Source of the DNA: JALYRV01 sp036675475
GTDB taxonomy: Bacteria > Acidobacteriota > Vicinamibacteria > Vicinamibacterales > SCN-69-37
Length of the DNA stretch: 64,000 bases
Reading direction: 5' to 3'
Assembly (NCBI GenBank): GCA_036675475.1
Contig: JAKFEY010000059.1
Location: 62,001-126,000, forward strand
Shown here: piece after piece, positions 25,086-33,507 of the stretch
Numbering within the stretch: the first letter of the stretch is position 1
Layout: every line of letters starts with the position of its first letter
Made by a program: the position numbers and the translations under genes
The notes under the pieces: model-generated
Seen by the model: the letters and a program-made list of their open reading frames with translations, nothing else
Told to the model about the DNA's origin: nothing
The model's database searches: none

Positions 25086-26320
25086 TCCCGCTGCTGTTGT
25101 TTCTGGTGGGAGCCGCGACCATCTATGTCGCGCTCGTCGAAACCGCGTTCGCGGCGGTGATGCGGCTCTCGCTGCGCCTGATCGCCGAGCGAAGCGGCCG
25201 GCGCGCGCGCCTGGATCGCTACCTCGAAGATCCCCTGCTGATCTTCGTGCCCGCGCGCCTCGTGCGCGGCATTCTCACCATCGCCGCGCTTGCGCTGCTG
25301 TCGATCTATGTGCCCGCGGGATGGGGCGGCGCCGGCGTGCTGTTCGCGGCGGGCATGGCGTACTGGCTCGTGTTCGGGCAGCTGGTGCCGACGCTGCTGG
25401 TCAGCCGCGATCCCGAGCGCGTGCTCGCGATTCTGCTGCCGTCGTTCTCGGCGATCGCCACGCTGGTGGCCCCCCTGACGGCCCTGGTCGGCGGACTGAT
25501 TCGTCCGCTCGATCACGGCGAGAATGGCGCCGAAGACGCAGCTGCCGCCAACGGCGACGACACCAACGGCGATGCGGTGACCGAGGGGGACGAGCGCAAG
25601 CTGCTTCGATCCGTCGTCGACTTCGGCGACACGCTCGTGCGCGAAGTCATGACGCCGCGTCCCGACATCGTCGCGATCAAGGCGGAGCAGACGGTGCGCG
25701 ACTTGAAGGCGCTCGTCTCGCAGCAGGAGTACTCGCGCATTCCGGTGTATCGCGAGAACCTCGACAACATCGTGGGACTGGTCGTGGTGAAGGATCTGCT
25801 GCAGACCGACCACTGGCCGTCGCTCGATCAGCCCGTCGAGGGCCTGATGCGCCAGGCGATGTTCGTGCCCGACACCAAGCGCGTCGCCGGCTTGCTGCGT
25901 GAGTTTCAGCAGCGCCGGGATCAGCTCGCCATCGTCGTGGACGAGTACGGCGGCACCGCCGGCCTCGTGACCATCGAGGATTTGCTCGAAGAGCTCGTCG
26001 GCGAGATTCGCGACGAGTACGACACCGAGGCGGAGCCGATCGTGCGCGAGGCGGAGGACACGTTCGTCTTCAGCGCGAAGGTGGGTATCGATGACTTCGC
26101 GGAGGCGCTGGGCGTGGAGATCGAAGGGGACGGCTTTGAAACGGTTGGCGGATGGCTGCTCGCGCGCGTCGGGCGCGTGCCCGCGGTGAGCGAGCGCTTC
26201 GAGTTCGACGGCCTCGGCATCGAGGTGCTCGAGGCCGAGCGACGCCGCATTCATCGCGTCCGCGTGACGCGCCTCGCCGCGGTTGCGGGCGCCGAGGACG
26301 ATCTCGAGGGCGAACGATGA
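25082..26320 (+). CDS. CNNM/HlyC-CorC family membrane protein with CBS domains
   Basis: 412 aa. An N-terminal DUF21-type membrane region has about three helices (MIPLLLFLVGAATIYVALVE onward, 63-80, 90-140). Two CBS domains follow (VREVMTPRPDIVAI, VKDLLQTD) with the GGTAGLVTIEDLLEELVGEI signature, then a C-terminal CorC_HlyC domain (about 320-400). Members act in magnesium or cobalt efflux or sensing. It lies between ybeY and era with ATGA overlaps at both ends, the common phoH-ybeY-corC-era order. Confidence 0.88.
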   Translation: MIPLLLFLVGAATIYVALVETAFAAVMRLSLRLIAERSGRRARLDRYLEDPLLIFVPARLVRGILTIAALALLSIYVPAGWGGAGVLFAAGMAYWLVFGQLVPTLLVSRDPERVLAILLPSFSAIATLVAPLTALVGGLIRPLDHGENGAEDAAAANGDDTNGDAVTEGDERKLLRSVVDFGDTLVREVMTPRPDIVAIKAEQTVRDLKALVSQQEYSRIPVYRENLDNIVGLVVVKDLLQTDHWPSLDQPVEGLMRQAMFVPDTKRVAGLLREFQQRRDQLAIVVDEYGGTAGLVTIEDLLEELVGEIRDEYDTEAEPIVREAEDTFVFSAKVGIDDFAEALGVEIEGDGFETVGGWLLARVGRVPAVSERFEFDGLGIEVLEAERRRIHRVRVTRLAAVAGAEDDLEGER

Positions 26321-27306
26321 AGTCCGGGTTTGTAGCGCTGGTGGGCCGGCCGAACGCAGGGAAGTCGACGCTGCTCAATCGTCTCGTCGGCGCGAAGCTC
26401 GCCATCGTCTCGGACAAGCCGCAGACGACACGCCACCGCATACTCGGCGTGAAGACCGACGAGCAGGGGCAGGTGCTGTACATCGACACGCCCGGCATTC
26501 ACCGGCCGCTGCACAAACTGAACGTGCGCATGGTGGATGCGGCGCTCGAGAGCCTGCGCGAAACCGAAGTCGTCGTGCTGCTGGTCGACGCCTCGCTCAA
26601 GACCGGCGCCGGCGACAACTTCGTCATCGCGCGGCTCAGGGAGCTGGACGCGACGAGCCGGAGTGGGGCGCAGGGGGCCCCGCGAGGCGAGGAGCCAGGC
26701 GGGGTGCAGGGGCCCCCGCCGGAGAGAAAAGACGCGAAAGTGCCGGTCATTCTCGCGCTCAATAAGATCGATCTGGTCAAGAAAACGGACCTGCTTCCGC
26801 TGATGGCGCACTATCAGAAGGCCATGGATTTCGCCGCCATCGTGCCGATTTCGGCCTGGAGCGGCGAGAACGTCGACACGCTCGAGCAGGAAATCCGCAG
26901 CCGGCTGCCCGAGAGCGAGCCGTTGTATCCGGACGACTACCTCACCGATCAGCCCCAGCGCGTGCTCGCCGCCGAGACCGTGCGCGAGAAGCTGCTGATG
27001 AACACCCGCGACGAGCTGCCCTTCACAACCGCCGTGGTCGTCGATCAGTTCGAGGAGCCCGAGCACCCGAAGGCGCCGTACCGCATCTATTGCACCATCC
27101 TCGTCGAGAACGAATCCCAGAAGCCCATCGTCGTGGGCAAGGCCGGCTCGATGATCAAGCGCATCGGCACCGAGGCGCGCCTCGATCTCGAGAAGGCGCT
27201 CGAGAGCAAGGTGTACCTGGATTTGCACGTGAAGGTGAAGGCCGACTGGCGCGACAACGAGCGATTCCTCGACGAGCTCGGCATGCCCCCGCAGCGCCGG
27301 CGGTAG
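26317..27306 (+). CDS. era: GTPase Era with an in-frame repeat insertion
   Basis: Essential GTPase that binds the 16S rRNA 3' end and helps 30S assembly; 329 aa. G1 is GRPNAGKST (residues 10-18), G3 DTPGIH, G4 NKIDL, and the C-terminal KH domain contains VGKAGSMIKRIGTEAR. Between the G3 and G4 segments, residues about 113-141 (TSRSGAQGAPRGEEPGG...) are extra and Gly/Pro-rich. They are encoded by a GC-rich direct repeat (26665-26719). Normal Era is about 300 aa, so the excess matches the insert. The site is a surface loop just before G4, so function may be kept. Confidence 0.93.
   Translation: MKSGFVALVGRPNAGKSTLLNRLVGAKLAIVSDKPQTTRHRILGVKTDEQGQVLYIDTPGIHRPLHKLNVRMVDAALESLRETEVVVLLVDASLKTGAGDNFVIARLRELDATSRSGAQGAPRGEEPGGVQGPPPERKDAKVPVILALNKIDLVKKTDLLPLMAHYQKAMDFAAIVPISAWSGENVDTLEQEIRSRLPESEPLYPDDYLTDQPQRVLAAETVREKLLMNTRDELPFTTAVVVDQFEEPEHPKAPYRIYCTILVENESQKPIVVGKAGSMIKRIGTEARLDLEKALESKVYLDLHVKVKADWRDNERFLDELGMPPQRRR
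26665..26719. repeat. Duplicated GGGGYGCAGGGG repeat inside era
   Basis: Two near-identical 19-base units (26665-26683 and 26701-26719), each a partly palindromic GGGG...CCCCGC sequence, separated by 17 bases. A third copy ends the carbonic anhydrase gene at 19643-19661. Confidence 0.75.
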
Positions 27307-27342
27307 TGCCGTATACGATAAACATGTGATACCGTCGTCGTC

Positions 27343-27663
27343 ATGCGGAAAGCGGTCTCCGTCACGCTCGACGAGCTCAACCTGCTCTGGCTCAAAGGGC
27401 GGGCGATCGCTGCGAAGGACAGCCTCAGCGAGGTGCTCGACCGCCTCGTGACGCGCGCGCGCCAATCCGGCCCTGCCGAGCCGCGCGCCATGCGCTCGGT
27501 CAGGGGAACCATCGACTTTCCGGTCGACGACGAGAGCCTTGCGGAGATGGATGCGTTCGTGCGGGCGAGTTTCGAAGAGTCGTTCGAGCGGACGGCCAGG
27601 ATGCTTCGCGAGACGCCGCCACGCTATCGGGCCCGGAAAGTGCGAAAGCGCAAGGCACGCTGA
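27343..27663 (+). CDS. Putative VapB-like antitoxin
   Basis: 106 aa. The first 30 residues (KAVSVTLDELNLLWLKGRA) look like the short DNA-binding strand-helix of ribbon-helix-helix antitoxins. The C-terminal part is Arg/Lys-rich and probably unfolded until it binds the toxin. The stop overlaps the PIN-domain gene start (TGATG), a typical toxin-antitoxin arrangement. Upstream, GATACC (27328-27333) is 9 bases from ATG 27343, and GTATAC...GTGATAC nearby could be the autoregulatory operator. The family call rests mainly on position and size. Confidence 0.6.
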   Translation: MRKAVSVTLDELNLLWLKGRAIAAKDSLSEVLDRLVTRARQSGPAEPRAMRSVRGTIDFPVDDESLAEMDAFVRASFEESFERTARMLRETPPRYRARKVRKRKAR

Positions 27664-28061
27664 TGGCGGCCGCGGTCAGCGACACGCACGCGCTGCTGTT
27701 TCACGCCGTTCAACATTCCAGACTCGGTAAACGGGCCGCGGCGCATTTCGACGCCTGCGAGCGCCAGCAGGCGATCACGTACGTCCCGGTCGCCGTCATC
27801 TGGGAACTGGCGTACCTGGTCCGGGCAGGCCGGGGCAACCTGCGCCGCTCCGCGCGTGAGTTCTTCACGGATCTTTTCAGCAACCCCTCCTATCAGCCGT
27901 ACGACATCAGCAGCGAGCAGGCCTTCATCGCGGCCGACATCGGTCTCGGCCGCGATCCCTTCGACGCGCTCATCACGGCCGCGGCCATCGACCTCGACCT
28001 CCCGCTGATCACGCGCGACGAGGCGATCGTCGCGTCGAAGCGTGTGCGAACCCTCTGGTAG
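27663..28061 (+). CDS. PIN-domain ribonuclease toxin, VapC-like
   Basis: 132 aa. PIN-domain acidic residues are visible: Asp7 in VSDTHALLF, Glu in VIWELAYL, Asp in GLGRDPFDALITAAAI and in LITRDE. Such toxins cleave tRNA or rRNA to stop growth when the antitoxin is lost. It overlaps the antitoxin by one base. Both genes are intact. They sit between era and mgtE without flanking mobile-element signs. Confidence 0.82.
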   Translation: MAAAVSDTHALLFHAVQHSRLGKRAAAHFDACERQQAITYVPVAVIWELAYLVRAGRGNLRRSAREFFTDLFSNPSYQPYDISSEQAFIAADIGLGRDPFDALITAAAIDLDLPLITRDEAIVASKRVRTLW

Positions 28062-28124
28062 TTCCGGTCACGATTTAGGCGTGCCCGCGCCCGTAAGTCC
28101 GTGCTACGCTGCGAAGTTACGACC

Positions 28125-29489
28125 ATGCCGCCGACGCGCAGACTCGATATCGTGCTCGACTCGGTTCGCCGGCTCCAACGCATGGGGGCCACGGGGAACC
28201 TGGTCAACCTGCTGCAGAAGCAGTACCCCGCGGACCTCGCGCAGGTCTTCAGCGAGCTGCAGGATCGCGAGCGCCACGCGGCGTTCTCGCTGCTGCTCGA
28301 GCGCAACTCGCGCCTCGCCGCCGAAACGATCGCCGAGCTCGGACCCGAAATCTCGGCTGAACTGCTCGCCGATCGCCCCGCCGAAGAAATCGCGCGCCTG
28401 GTGCAGGAGCTGCCGTCCGACGACGCGGCGGCCATCATCGACAACCTGCCCGAGGAGCTGTCGACCGCCGTCGTCGAACTGATCAAGCCGAAGCCGGGTG
28501 GCGGCGTCGGCGATCTGCTCGAGTATCCCGAGCAGACCGCCGGCCGCATCATGAACCCGAACGTCTTCGCGCTGGCCGAAGACCTGACGGCGGGCGAGGC
28601 CATCATCGAGCTGCAGCAGTCGCGCGAAGTGGAGATGGTGTTCTATCTCTACGCCGTCGACGCGCGCCGGCACCTGGTCGGGGTCGTCTCGCTGCGGCGC
28701 CTGCTGCTGGTGCCGCCCTCCACGCCCCTCAAGCGCATCATGACCACCGACATGATCGCGGTGCGCGACGACGTGGACCAGGAAGAAGTCGCGCGGCAGG
28801 TGGCGTCGTACAACCTGCTCGCGGTGCCGGTCGTCGACGCCGAGAACAAACTGGTCGGCGTCATCACCGTCGACGACGTCATCGACGTCATCAAGGACGA
28901 GGCCACCGAAGACGTCTTCCGCCTGGCCGGCGTGTCGATCGACGACGGCGTTCTGACGCCGCCGGGCGAGTCGCTGAAGCGGCGCCTGCCGTGGCTGGGC
29001 GTCAACCTGTTCACCGCCTTTGCGGCGGCCTTTGTCGTCAGCCGGTTCGAGGCCACGATCGAACGCATCACGGCGCTCGCCATCCTCATGCCCATCGTCG
29101 CCGGCATGGGCGGCAACGCCGCCACTCAGACCCTGACGGTGATCGTGCGCGGCATCGCGCTGGGCGAGCTGTCGTTCAGCAACGCGCGCAAAGCGCTGTT
29201 CAAGGAAAGCCTGGTCGGCCTCGGCAACGGCATCGCGCTCGGCATTGTCGCGGGTCTCGTGGCGTGGGCGTGGCAAGGCGAGCCGAAGATCGGCCTCATC
29301 CTCGGCGCGGCCATGATCATCAACATGTTCGTCGCGGCCACTGCGGGCACGCTCATCCCGCTCGGCCTGCGCGCGCTGAAGGTGGATCCGGCCCTCGCCT
29401 CGTCGGTCTTCATCACGACGCTCACCGACGTGTTCGGCTTCCTCGCCTTCCTCGGCCTGGCGCACGCGTTCCTCGGCAACCTCGGATAA
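28125..29489 (+). CDS. mgtE: Magnesium transporter MgtE
   Basis: 454 aa. An N-terminal superhelical domain (PADLAQVFSEL, ADRPAEEIARLVQELPSDDA) is followed by two CBS domains that sense Mg2+ (about 135-255). Then come five membrane helices with the pore segment MPIVAGMGGNAATQTLTVIVRG (start near residue 324). It imports Mg2+ through the inner membrane, gated by intracellular Mg2+. ATG 28125 is chosen over an upstream in-frame GTG at 28101 because the conserved domain begins directly after it. Confidence 0.94.
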   Translation: MPPTRRLDIVLDSVRRLQRMGATGNLVNLLQKQYPADLAQVFSELQDRERHAAFSLLLERNSRLAAETIAELGPEISAELLADRPAEEIARLVQELPSDDAAAIIDNLPEELSTAVVELIKPKPGGGVGDLLEYPEQTAGRIMNPNVFALAEDLTAGEAIIELQQSREVEMVFYLYAVDARRHLVGVVSLRRLLLVPPSTPLKRIMTTDMIAVRDDVDQEEVARQVASYNLLAVPVVDAENKLVGVITVDDVIDVIKDEATEDVFRLAGVSIDDGVLTPPGESLKRRLPWLGVNLFTAFAAAFVVSRFEATIERITALAILMPIVAGMGGNAATQTLTVIVRGIALGELSFSNARKALFKESLVGLGNGIALGIVAGLVAWAWQGEPKIGLILGAAMIINMFVAATAGTLIPLGLRALKVDPALASSVFITTLTDVFGFLAFLGLAHAFLGNLG

Positions 29490-29500
29490 TCTCGCCCCCC

Positions 29501-31327
29501 ATGGGTGCTTCCGCCGCGACGCCGCCGAGCCGCCTGGACAGCCCCGTCGACCCCGCGCGCGACCACATCCTGGGCCCCGTCGACGCGCCCATCACGCTGG
29601 TCGAATACGGAAGCTACGCGTGCCCGCATTGCCGGGCGGCGAACGAGCGGATCGCGGAGGTGCGCGCGCAGCTCGGCGATCGCATCCGGTACGTGTTCCG
29701 CCATCGGCCCATCCACCACGAACTGGCGCGGCCGTCGGCCGAACTCGCCGAGATGGCGGCAGACGAGGAGCAGTTCTGGAAGGCGCACGTTGCGCTGATG
29801 ACGCGGTCGGAGATGCTGACCGAAAGCGATCTGCGCGCCGTGGCCGACGGCCTCGGTATCGTCGAGGGCAGTGCCGAGGCGGCCGTGGCGCGCGCGCGCG
29901 CCAGAGCGCGCGTCGACGAGGACATCGAGAGCGGGCGGGCGAGCGGGGTGTTCATCACGCCGACGTTCTTCATCAACGGCCGGCGCTATGAGGGCCTGTG
30001 GGAAGAAGAGGCGTTCGCAGGTGCCCTGATCGGATCGCTGGGCCATCGCGTGCGCGCGGCGGCGCTCGAGTTTGGCCGCTGGTCGCCCTCGGCCGGATTG
30101 CTGCTGCTGGCGGCGACGCTGCTGGCGATCGCGCTCACGAATTCGGCGGCGGGCCCCGCCTTCACGGCGTTCTGGCAGCAGACGGCAGGCCTGACGTTCG
30201 GCGGCGGCGGCTTCAGCATGTCGCTGCTGCACTGGGTCAACGACGCGCTGCTCACGATCTTCTTCCTGGTCGTCGGCCTCGAGATCAAACGCGAGTTCAG
30301 CGTCGGGCATCTGTCGAGCCGGCGATCGGCGTCGCTGCCGATTGCCGCGGCGCTGGGCGGCATGGCCGTGCCCGTGTTGCTGTATCGCCTGGTCGTGCCT
30401 GACGGACCGTGGGCGCACGGGTGGGGCGTGCCGATGGCCACCGACACCGCCTTCGCGGTTGCGCTCATCGCGATGATGGGCAGCCGCGTGCCGATCGAAC
30501 TGCGCATCTTTCTGACGGCCGCGGCGATCGTCGACGACATTGGCGCGATCCTGGTCGTCGCCCTGTTCTATTCGGGCGATCTGCAGACGTCATGGCTCGC
30601 CGCCGCTGCCGGCATCACCGTGCTGCTCGCGCTGCTGAATCGCGCTGGTGTCTACAGCGTGACGCCGTACCTGCTGCTGGGCGTCGCGCTCTGGAGCGCG
30701 GTGCATGCCGGAGGCCTGCACGCCACGCTGGCGGGCGTCATGCTCGCATCGTTCATTCCCACACGGCCGCCCGCGAACCTGCACGCGCTGCGCGCGCAGG
30801 CCGACGCCATTCTCATCGCCGAAGCGCGACGCGGCGACGTGCTCCGCGCAGGGCCGTCGGCCCTCGCCATGCGCGATCTCGACGCCATCCACGATCGGCT
30901 CGAATCGCCAGCGGACAGGATGCTGCGTACGGTGTCCGTGCGATCGAGTTACATCGTGCTGCCGATCTTCGCGCTCGCCAATGCCGGTGTGGTGCTGTCG
31001 GCCGAGGCGCTGCGCGGCCGAGAGCCGCTGATGTGGGCGATCACCCTCGGCCTTGCGGCGGGCAAGCCGCTGGGCCTGTTTGCCGCGTCGGCGCTGGCCG
31101 TGCGCACCGGCCTTGCCGTGAAGCCCGACGCCTACTCATGGCGTCAGCTGGCCGGCGCAGGCGCGCTGGCCGGGATCGGCTTTACGATGTCGCTCTTCAT
31201 CGCGGGTGAGGCCTTCGCAGACCCTGGCGATTTCGCAGCGGCCAAGATTGCCGTCTTCGCCGCGTCGGTGCTGTCGGCCGTCATCGGCGTGGCGCTGCTG
31301 TGGCGCGAGGGTGACTACACTAGATAG
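29501..31327 (+). CDS. nhaA: DsbA-like domain fused to Na+/H+ antiporter NhaA
   Basis: 608 aa. Residues about 15-190 form a DsbA-like thioredoxin fold with CPHC at 41-44 and cis-Pro segment GVFITPTFFINGRRYEG; no signal peptide precedes it. From about 200, the protein is NhaA, with ATDTAFAVALI (Asp for ion binding) and AAAIVDDIGAI (the Asp-Asp pair of transport), about 11-12 helices. It should expel Na+ in exchange for protons. The DsbA part may be cytoplasmic unless the topology is unusual; a redox or pH-sensing role is a guess. Confidence 0.9.
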   Translation: MGASAATPPSRLDSPVDPARDHILGPVDAPITLVEYGSYACPHCRAANERIAEVRAQLGDRIRYVFRHRPIHHELARPSAELAEMAADEEQFWKAHVALMTRSEMLTESDLRAVADGLGIVEGSAEAAVARARARARVDEDIESGRASGVFITPTFFINGRRYEGLWEEEAFAGALIGSLGHRVRAAALEFGRWSPSAGLLLLAATLLAIALTNSAAGPAFTAFWQQTAGLTFGGGGFSMSLLHWVNDALLTIFFLVVGLEIKREFSVGHLSSRRSASLPIAAALGGMAVPVLLYRLVVPDGPWAHGWGVPMATDTAFAVALIAMMGSRVPIELRIFLTAAAIVDDIGAILVVALFYSGDLQTSWLAAAAGITVLLALLNRAGVYSVTPYLLLGVALWSAVHAGGLHATLAGVMLASFIPTRPPANLHALRAQADAILIAEARRGDVLRAGPSALAMRDLDAIHDRLESPADRMLRTVSVRSSYIVLPIFALANAGVVLSAEALRGREPLMWAITLGLAAGKPLGLFAASALAVRTGLAVKPDAYSWRQLAGAGALAGIGFTMSLFIAGEAFADPGDFAAAKIAVFAASVLSAVIGVALLWREGDYTR

Positions 31328-31338
31328 GTGAGGCGACC

Positions 31339-32286
31339 ATGAACCTGCTCGGGATTCATCACGTCACGGCCATCAGCGGCGACATCCGCGAAAACTATCG
31401 CTTCTACACCCAGGTGATGGGCATGCGCCTGGTCAAGCGCTCAGTGAATCAGGACGATGTGAGCGCGTATCACCTGTTCTATGCCGACGCGAAGGGCAAC
31501 CCCGGCACCGACCTCACGTTTTTCGACTGGCCCATTCCCAAAGAGCGCTTCGGCACGCGCAGCATCGTGCGCACACACCTGCGCGTGAAGGCCTCGTCAC
31601 TCGCCTGGTGGGCGCGCCACTTCGACGAGCTCGAGATCACGCACGGGGAGGTGACGGAGATCGATGGACGCAAGACGCTGATGTTCGAGGATCGCGAAGG
31701 GCAGCGCCTCGCGCTGATCGATGACGGCGGCGAGGGGCCGCCGGCGGCGCCATACGAGCACAGCCCGATCGAAAAGCGCTATCAGGTGCGCGGACTTGGC
31801 CCCGTGGTCGTGAGCGTGCCGACGCTCACGCCGACCGCGGAACTGCTCACGAAGGTGCTGGGCATGCGCCAGGCGCGCGACTACGGCCATCCCGACAACC
31901 CGGCGAACCGCATCCATGTGTTCGAGATGGGCGAGGGCGGCCCGCACGCCGAAGTCCACGTGGCCGTCGAGCCCGATCTGCCGAACGCCGCGCAGGGCGC
32001 CGGCGGCGTCCACCACGTGGCCTTCCGCACGCCCGACGATCAGTACGACGCGTGGCACGAACGGCTCAACACGATGCACGTCCCCAACAGCGGTCCCATC
32101 GATCGCTTCTGGTTTCGCAGCCTGTATCTGCGCGAGCCGAACGGCGTGCTGTTCGAGATCGCGACCGAAGGACCCGGCTTCGCGGTCGACGAGGATCCCA
32201 TGACGCTCGGCGAACGCATCGTGCTGCCGCCCTCGCTCGAGCGCCACCGCAACGAAATCGTCTCGCGCCTCAAGCCCATCGAGTAG
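31339..32286 (+). CDS. VOC-family ring-cleaving dioxygenase, MhqO-like
   Basis: 315 aa with two vicinal-oxygen-chelate modules. Module 1 begins GIHHVTAISGDIRENYRFYTQVMGM with a metal-binding His. Module 2 contains GGVHHVAFRT and ends in LREPNGVLFEIAT with a Glu ligand. The sequence resembles MhqO/MhqE proteins that protect against quinones or catechols. It is probably a cytosolic Fe2+ or Mn2+ enzyme. The ribosome site GGTGAGG lies upstream of ATG 31339. It follows nhaA by 11 bases. Confidence 0.85.
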   Translation: MNLLGIHHVTAISGDIRENYRFYTQVMGMRLVKRSVNQDDVSAYHLFYADAKGNPGTDLTFFDWPIPKERFGTRSIVRTHLRVKASSLAWWARHFDELEITHGEVTEIDGRKTLMFEDREGQRLALIDDGGEGPPAAPYEHSPIEKRYQVRGLGPVVVSVPTLTPTAELLTKVLGMRQARDYGHPDNPANRIHVFEMGEGGPHAEVHVAVEPDLPNAAQGAGGVHHVAFRTPDDQYDAWHERLNTMHVPNSGPIDRFWFRSLYLREPNGVLFEIATEGPGFAVDEDPMTLGERIVLPPSLERHRNEIVSRLKPIE

Positions 32287-32434
32287 CGCGCGCGAGCGCT
32301 GGTGCGGCCGCGCGAAAGGGCGCTCGGGTCAGTCTGTCGCTGCGCCGCGCAGCTCGGGCGATCTCAGCTCGCATGACAACCACGGCGCCGCGACAGACCG
32401 ACCGCTCGCGCTCAGCGCGGCCGGACCAGGCGCA

Positions 32435-32539
32435 GAGCGACGTCCGGTGTTCCTCAGCGACGCCGTTAAAAAGACGTCGGAGGGACCGCTCTTTGGCCCG
32501 ACTCTCCTCGGCGGCGCTGAGGAACACCGGACGTCGCTC
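32435..32539. repeat. 105-base palindromic element, copy A
   Basis: Perfect 25-base terminal inverted repeats: 32435-32459 begins GAGCGACGTCCGGTGTTCCT and 32515-32539 is its exact complement. The 55-base interior holds CCGTTAAAAAGACGTC. Two related copies lie at 57649-57750 and 59739-59845. It carries no gene of its own. Confidence 0.9.
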
Positions 32540-32581
32540 GGAGCCTCCTTCGCGGGCTCACTCGCGCGCCGGGGACGTTGA

Positions 32582-32587
32582 TAGGAT
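32582..32587 (+). promoter_or_regulatory. -10-like TAGGAT before the small FPASDPP protein
   Basis: TAGGAT ends 6 bases before GTG 32594, the leaderless-type spacing repeated elsewhere in the window. No -35 box is evident. Confidence 0.3.
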
Positions 32588-32593
32588 GGACTG

Positions 32594-32788
32594 GTGATGC
32601 CTGACGAGAAGCCTGCTCACGACCATACGCCGGAGGAGGAGCGCAGAATCCGCGAGGCGGCGCTCGATGAGACCATCGAGGACTCGTTTCCGGCGAGCGA
32701 TCCCCCTTCGTCGCTGCCGAATCCCGACGACCATGACGCCCTGCGGCCGGGGAGCAGGGGCACAAAGCCCGCGCCACCAAGGACTTAG
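32594..32788 (+). CDS. Small acidic protein with FPASDPPSS motif
   Basis: 64 aa, acidic and probably disordered. DETIEDSFPASDPPSS in the middle is a motif found in many short bacterial proteins of unknown role. The start may be GTG 32594 or ATG 32597; GTG is preferred for its spacing to TAGGAT. No signal peptide or membrane segment is present. It stands alone between the repeat element and recO. Confidence 0.65.
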   Translation: MMPDEKPAHDHTPEEERRIREAALDETIEDSFPASDPPSSLPNPDDHDALRPGSRGTKPAPPRT

Positions 32789-32817
32789 CAGCTAGCACTC
32801 GGCCCCCGCCCCGAAGT

Positions 32818-33507
32818 ATGATCATGACTTCGGGCATGCCCGCCTACTCCACCGAAGCGCTGATTCTCCGCACGTACCGCTTCGGCGAGGCAGACCTCAT
32901 CGTGGTGTTTCTCACGCGCGACCGCGGCAAGCGGCGAGGCGTGGCAAAAAATGCCGTGAAGTCGCGGCGGCGGTTCGGGGCGGCGCTCGAGCCGCTCACG
33001 CGCGGCACCGTGGCCTATTTCGAGAAGGAGCAGCGCGAGCTGGTCCGGCTCGATCGGGTCGACACGATGGCGTCGCCGCTGGCCAGTGCCATGCGCGGCA
33101 CGGCCGGCAGCGGGGCGCTCGGCCACGCCGGCTATTTCGCGGAGCTGCTCGATGAGTGGGCGCCAGACGCGCACGCGAACGAGAAGTTGTTCCGGCTTGG
33201 CGCGGCGGTAGGCGATGCGCTGTCGGCAGGGACGCCCGTGGCGCCGCTGGCGCGGTACTTCGAGTACTGGCTGTTGAAGCTCGAAGGCGTCTACCCGGAC
33301 ATGACCGAGTCGGGCATGTCGGGCGAGGCGCTTGAATTTTTGCGACAGGCGGACGAGACGCCGCCTGCCGCGGTCGGCACGCTGCGGCTCGGGCGAATCG
33401 CCGGCCGCGAGCTCGAGGCCGCGCACCGGCGGTTGATTGCCATGCACCTGGAAAAGGATTTGCGCTCGGCGCGCGTGCTGAGAGAGATCGGACCCGACCT
33501 GCTGTGA
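32818..33507 (+). CDS. recO: DNA repair protein RecO
   Basis: Helps load RecA through RecFOR; 229 aa. The N-terminal OB-fold (STEALILRTYRFGEADLIVVFLTRDRGKRRGVAKNA) is typical, followed by a helical domain. The zinc-finger cysteines found in some RecO proteins are absent. Three in-frame ATGs (32818, 32824, 32836) are possible; the conserved part starts at the third. The stop overlaps the GTG of glyQ. CCCGAAGT and ACTTCGGG form an 8-base hairpin around the first two ATGs, which could affect initiation. Confidence 0.85.
   Translation: MIMTSGMPAYSTEALILRTYRFGEADLIVVFLTRDRGKRRGVAKNAVKSRRRFGAALEPLTRGTVAYFEKEQRELVRLDRVDTMASPLASAMRGTAGSGALGHAGYFAELLDEWAPDAHANEKLFRLGAAVGDALSAGTPVAPLARYFEYWLLKLEGVYPDMTESGMSGEALEFLRQADETPPAAVGTLRLGRIAGRELEAAHRRLIAMHLEKDLRSARVLREIGPDLL

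Larger units (their letters stand above)
32287..32593. other. Gene-free stretch holding a palindromic element
   Basis: About 300 bases between the dioxygenase and a small protein gene. It contains the 105-base inverted-repeat element (32435-32539). The first 145 bases are GC-rich with no feature I can name. Reading frames here are short and repeat-derived. Confidence 0.6.

Noticed and set aside
32270..32527. Small minus-strand protein with SLRRLFNGVAEEHRT
   Set aside because: The peptide also appears at 59.8 kb only because both sites hold the 105-base repeat; it is repeat-derived and lacks a start context.
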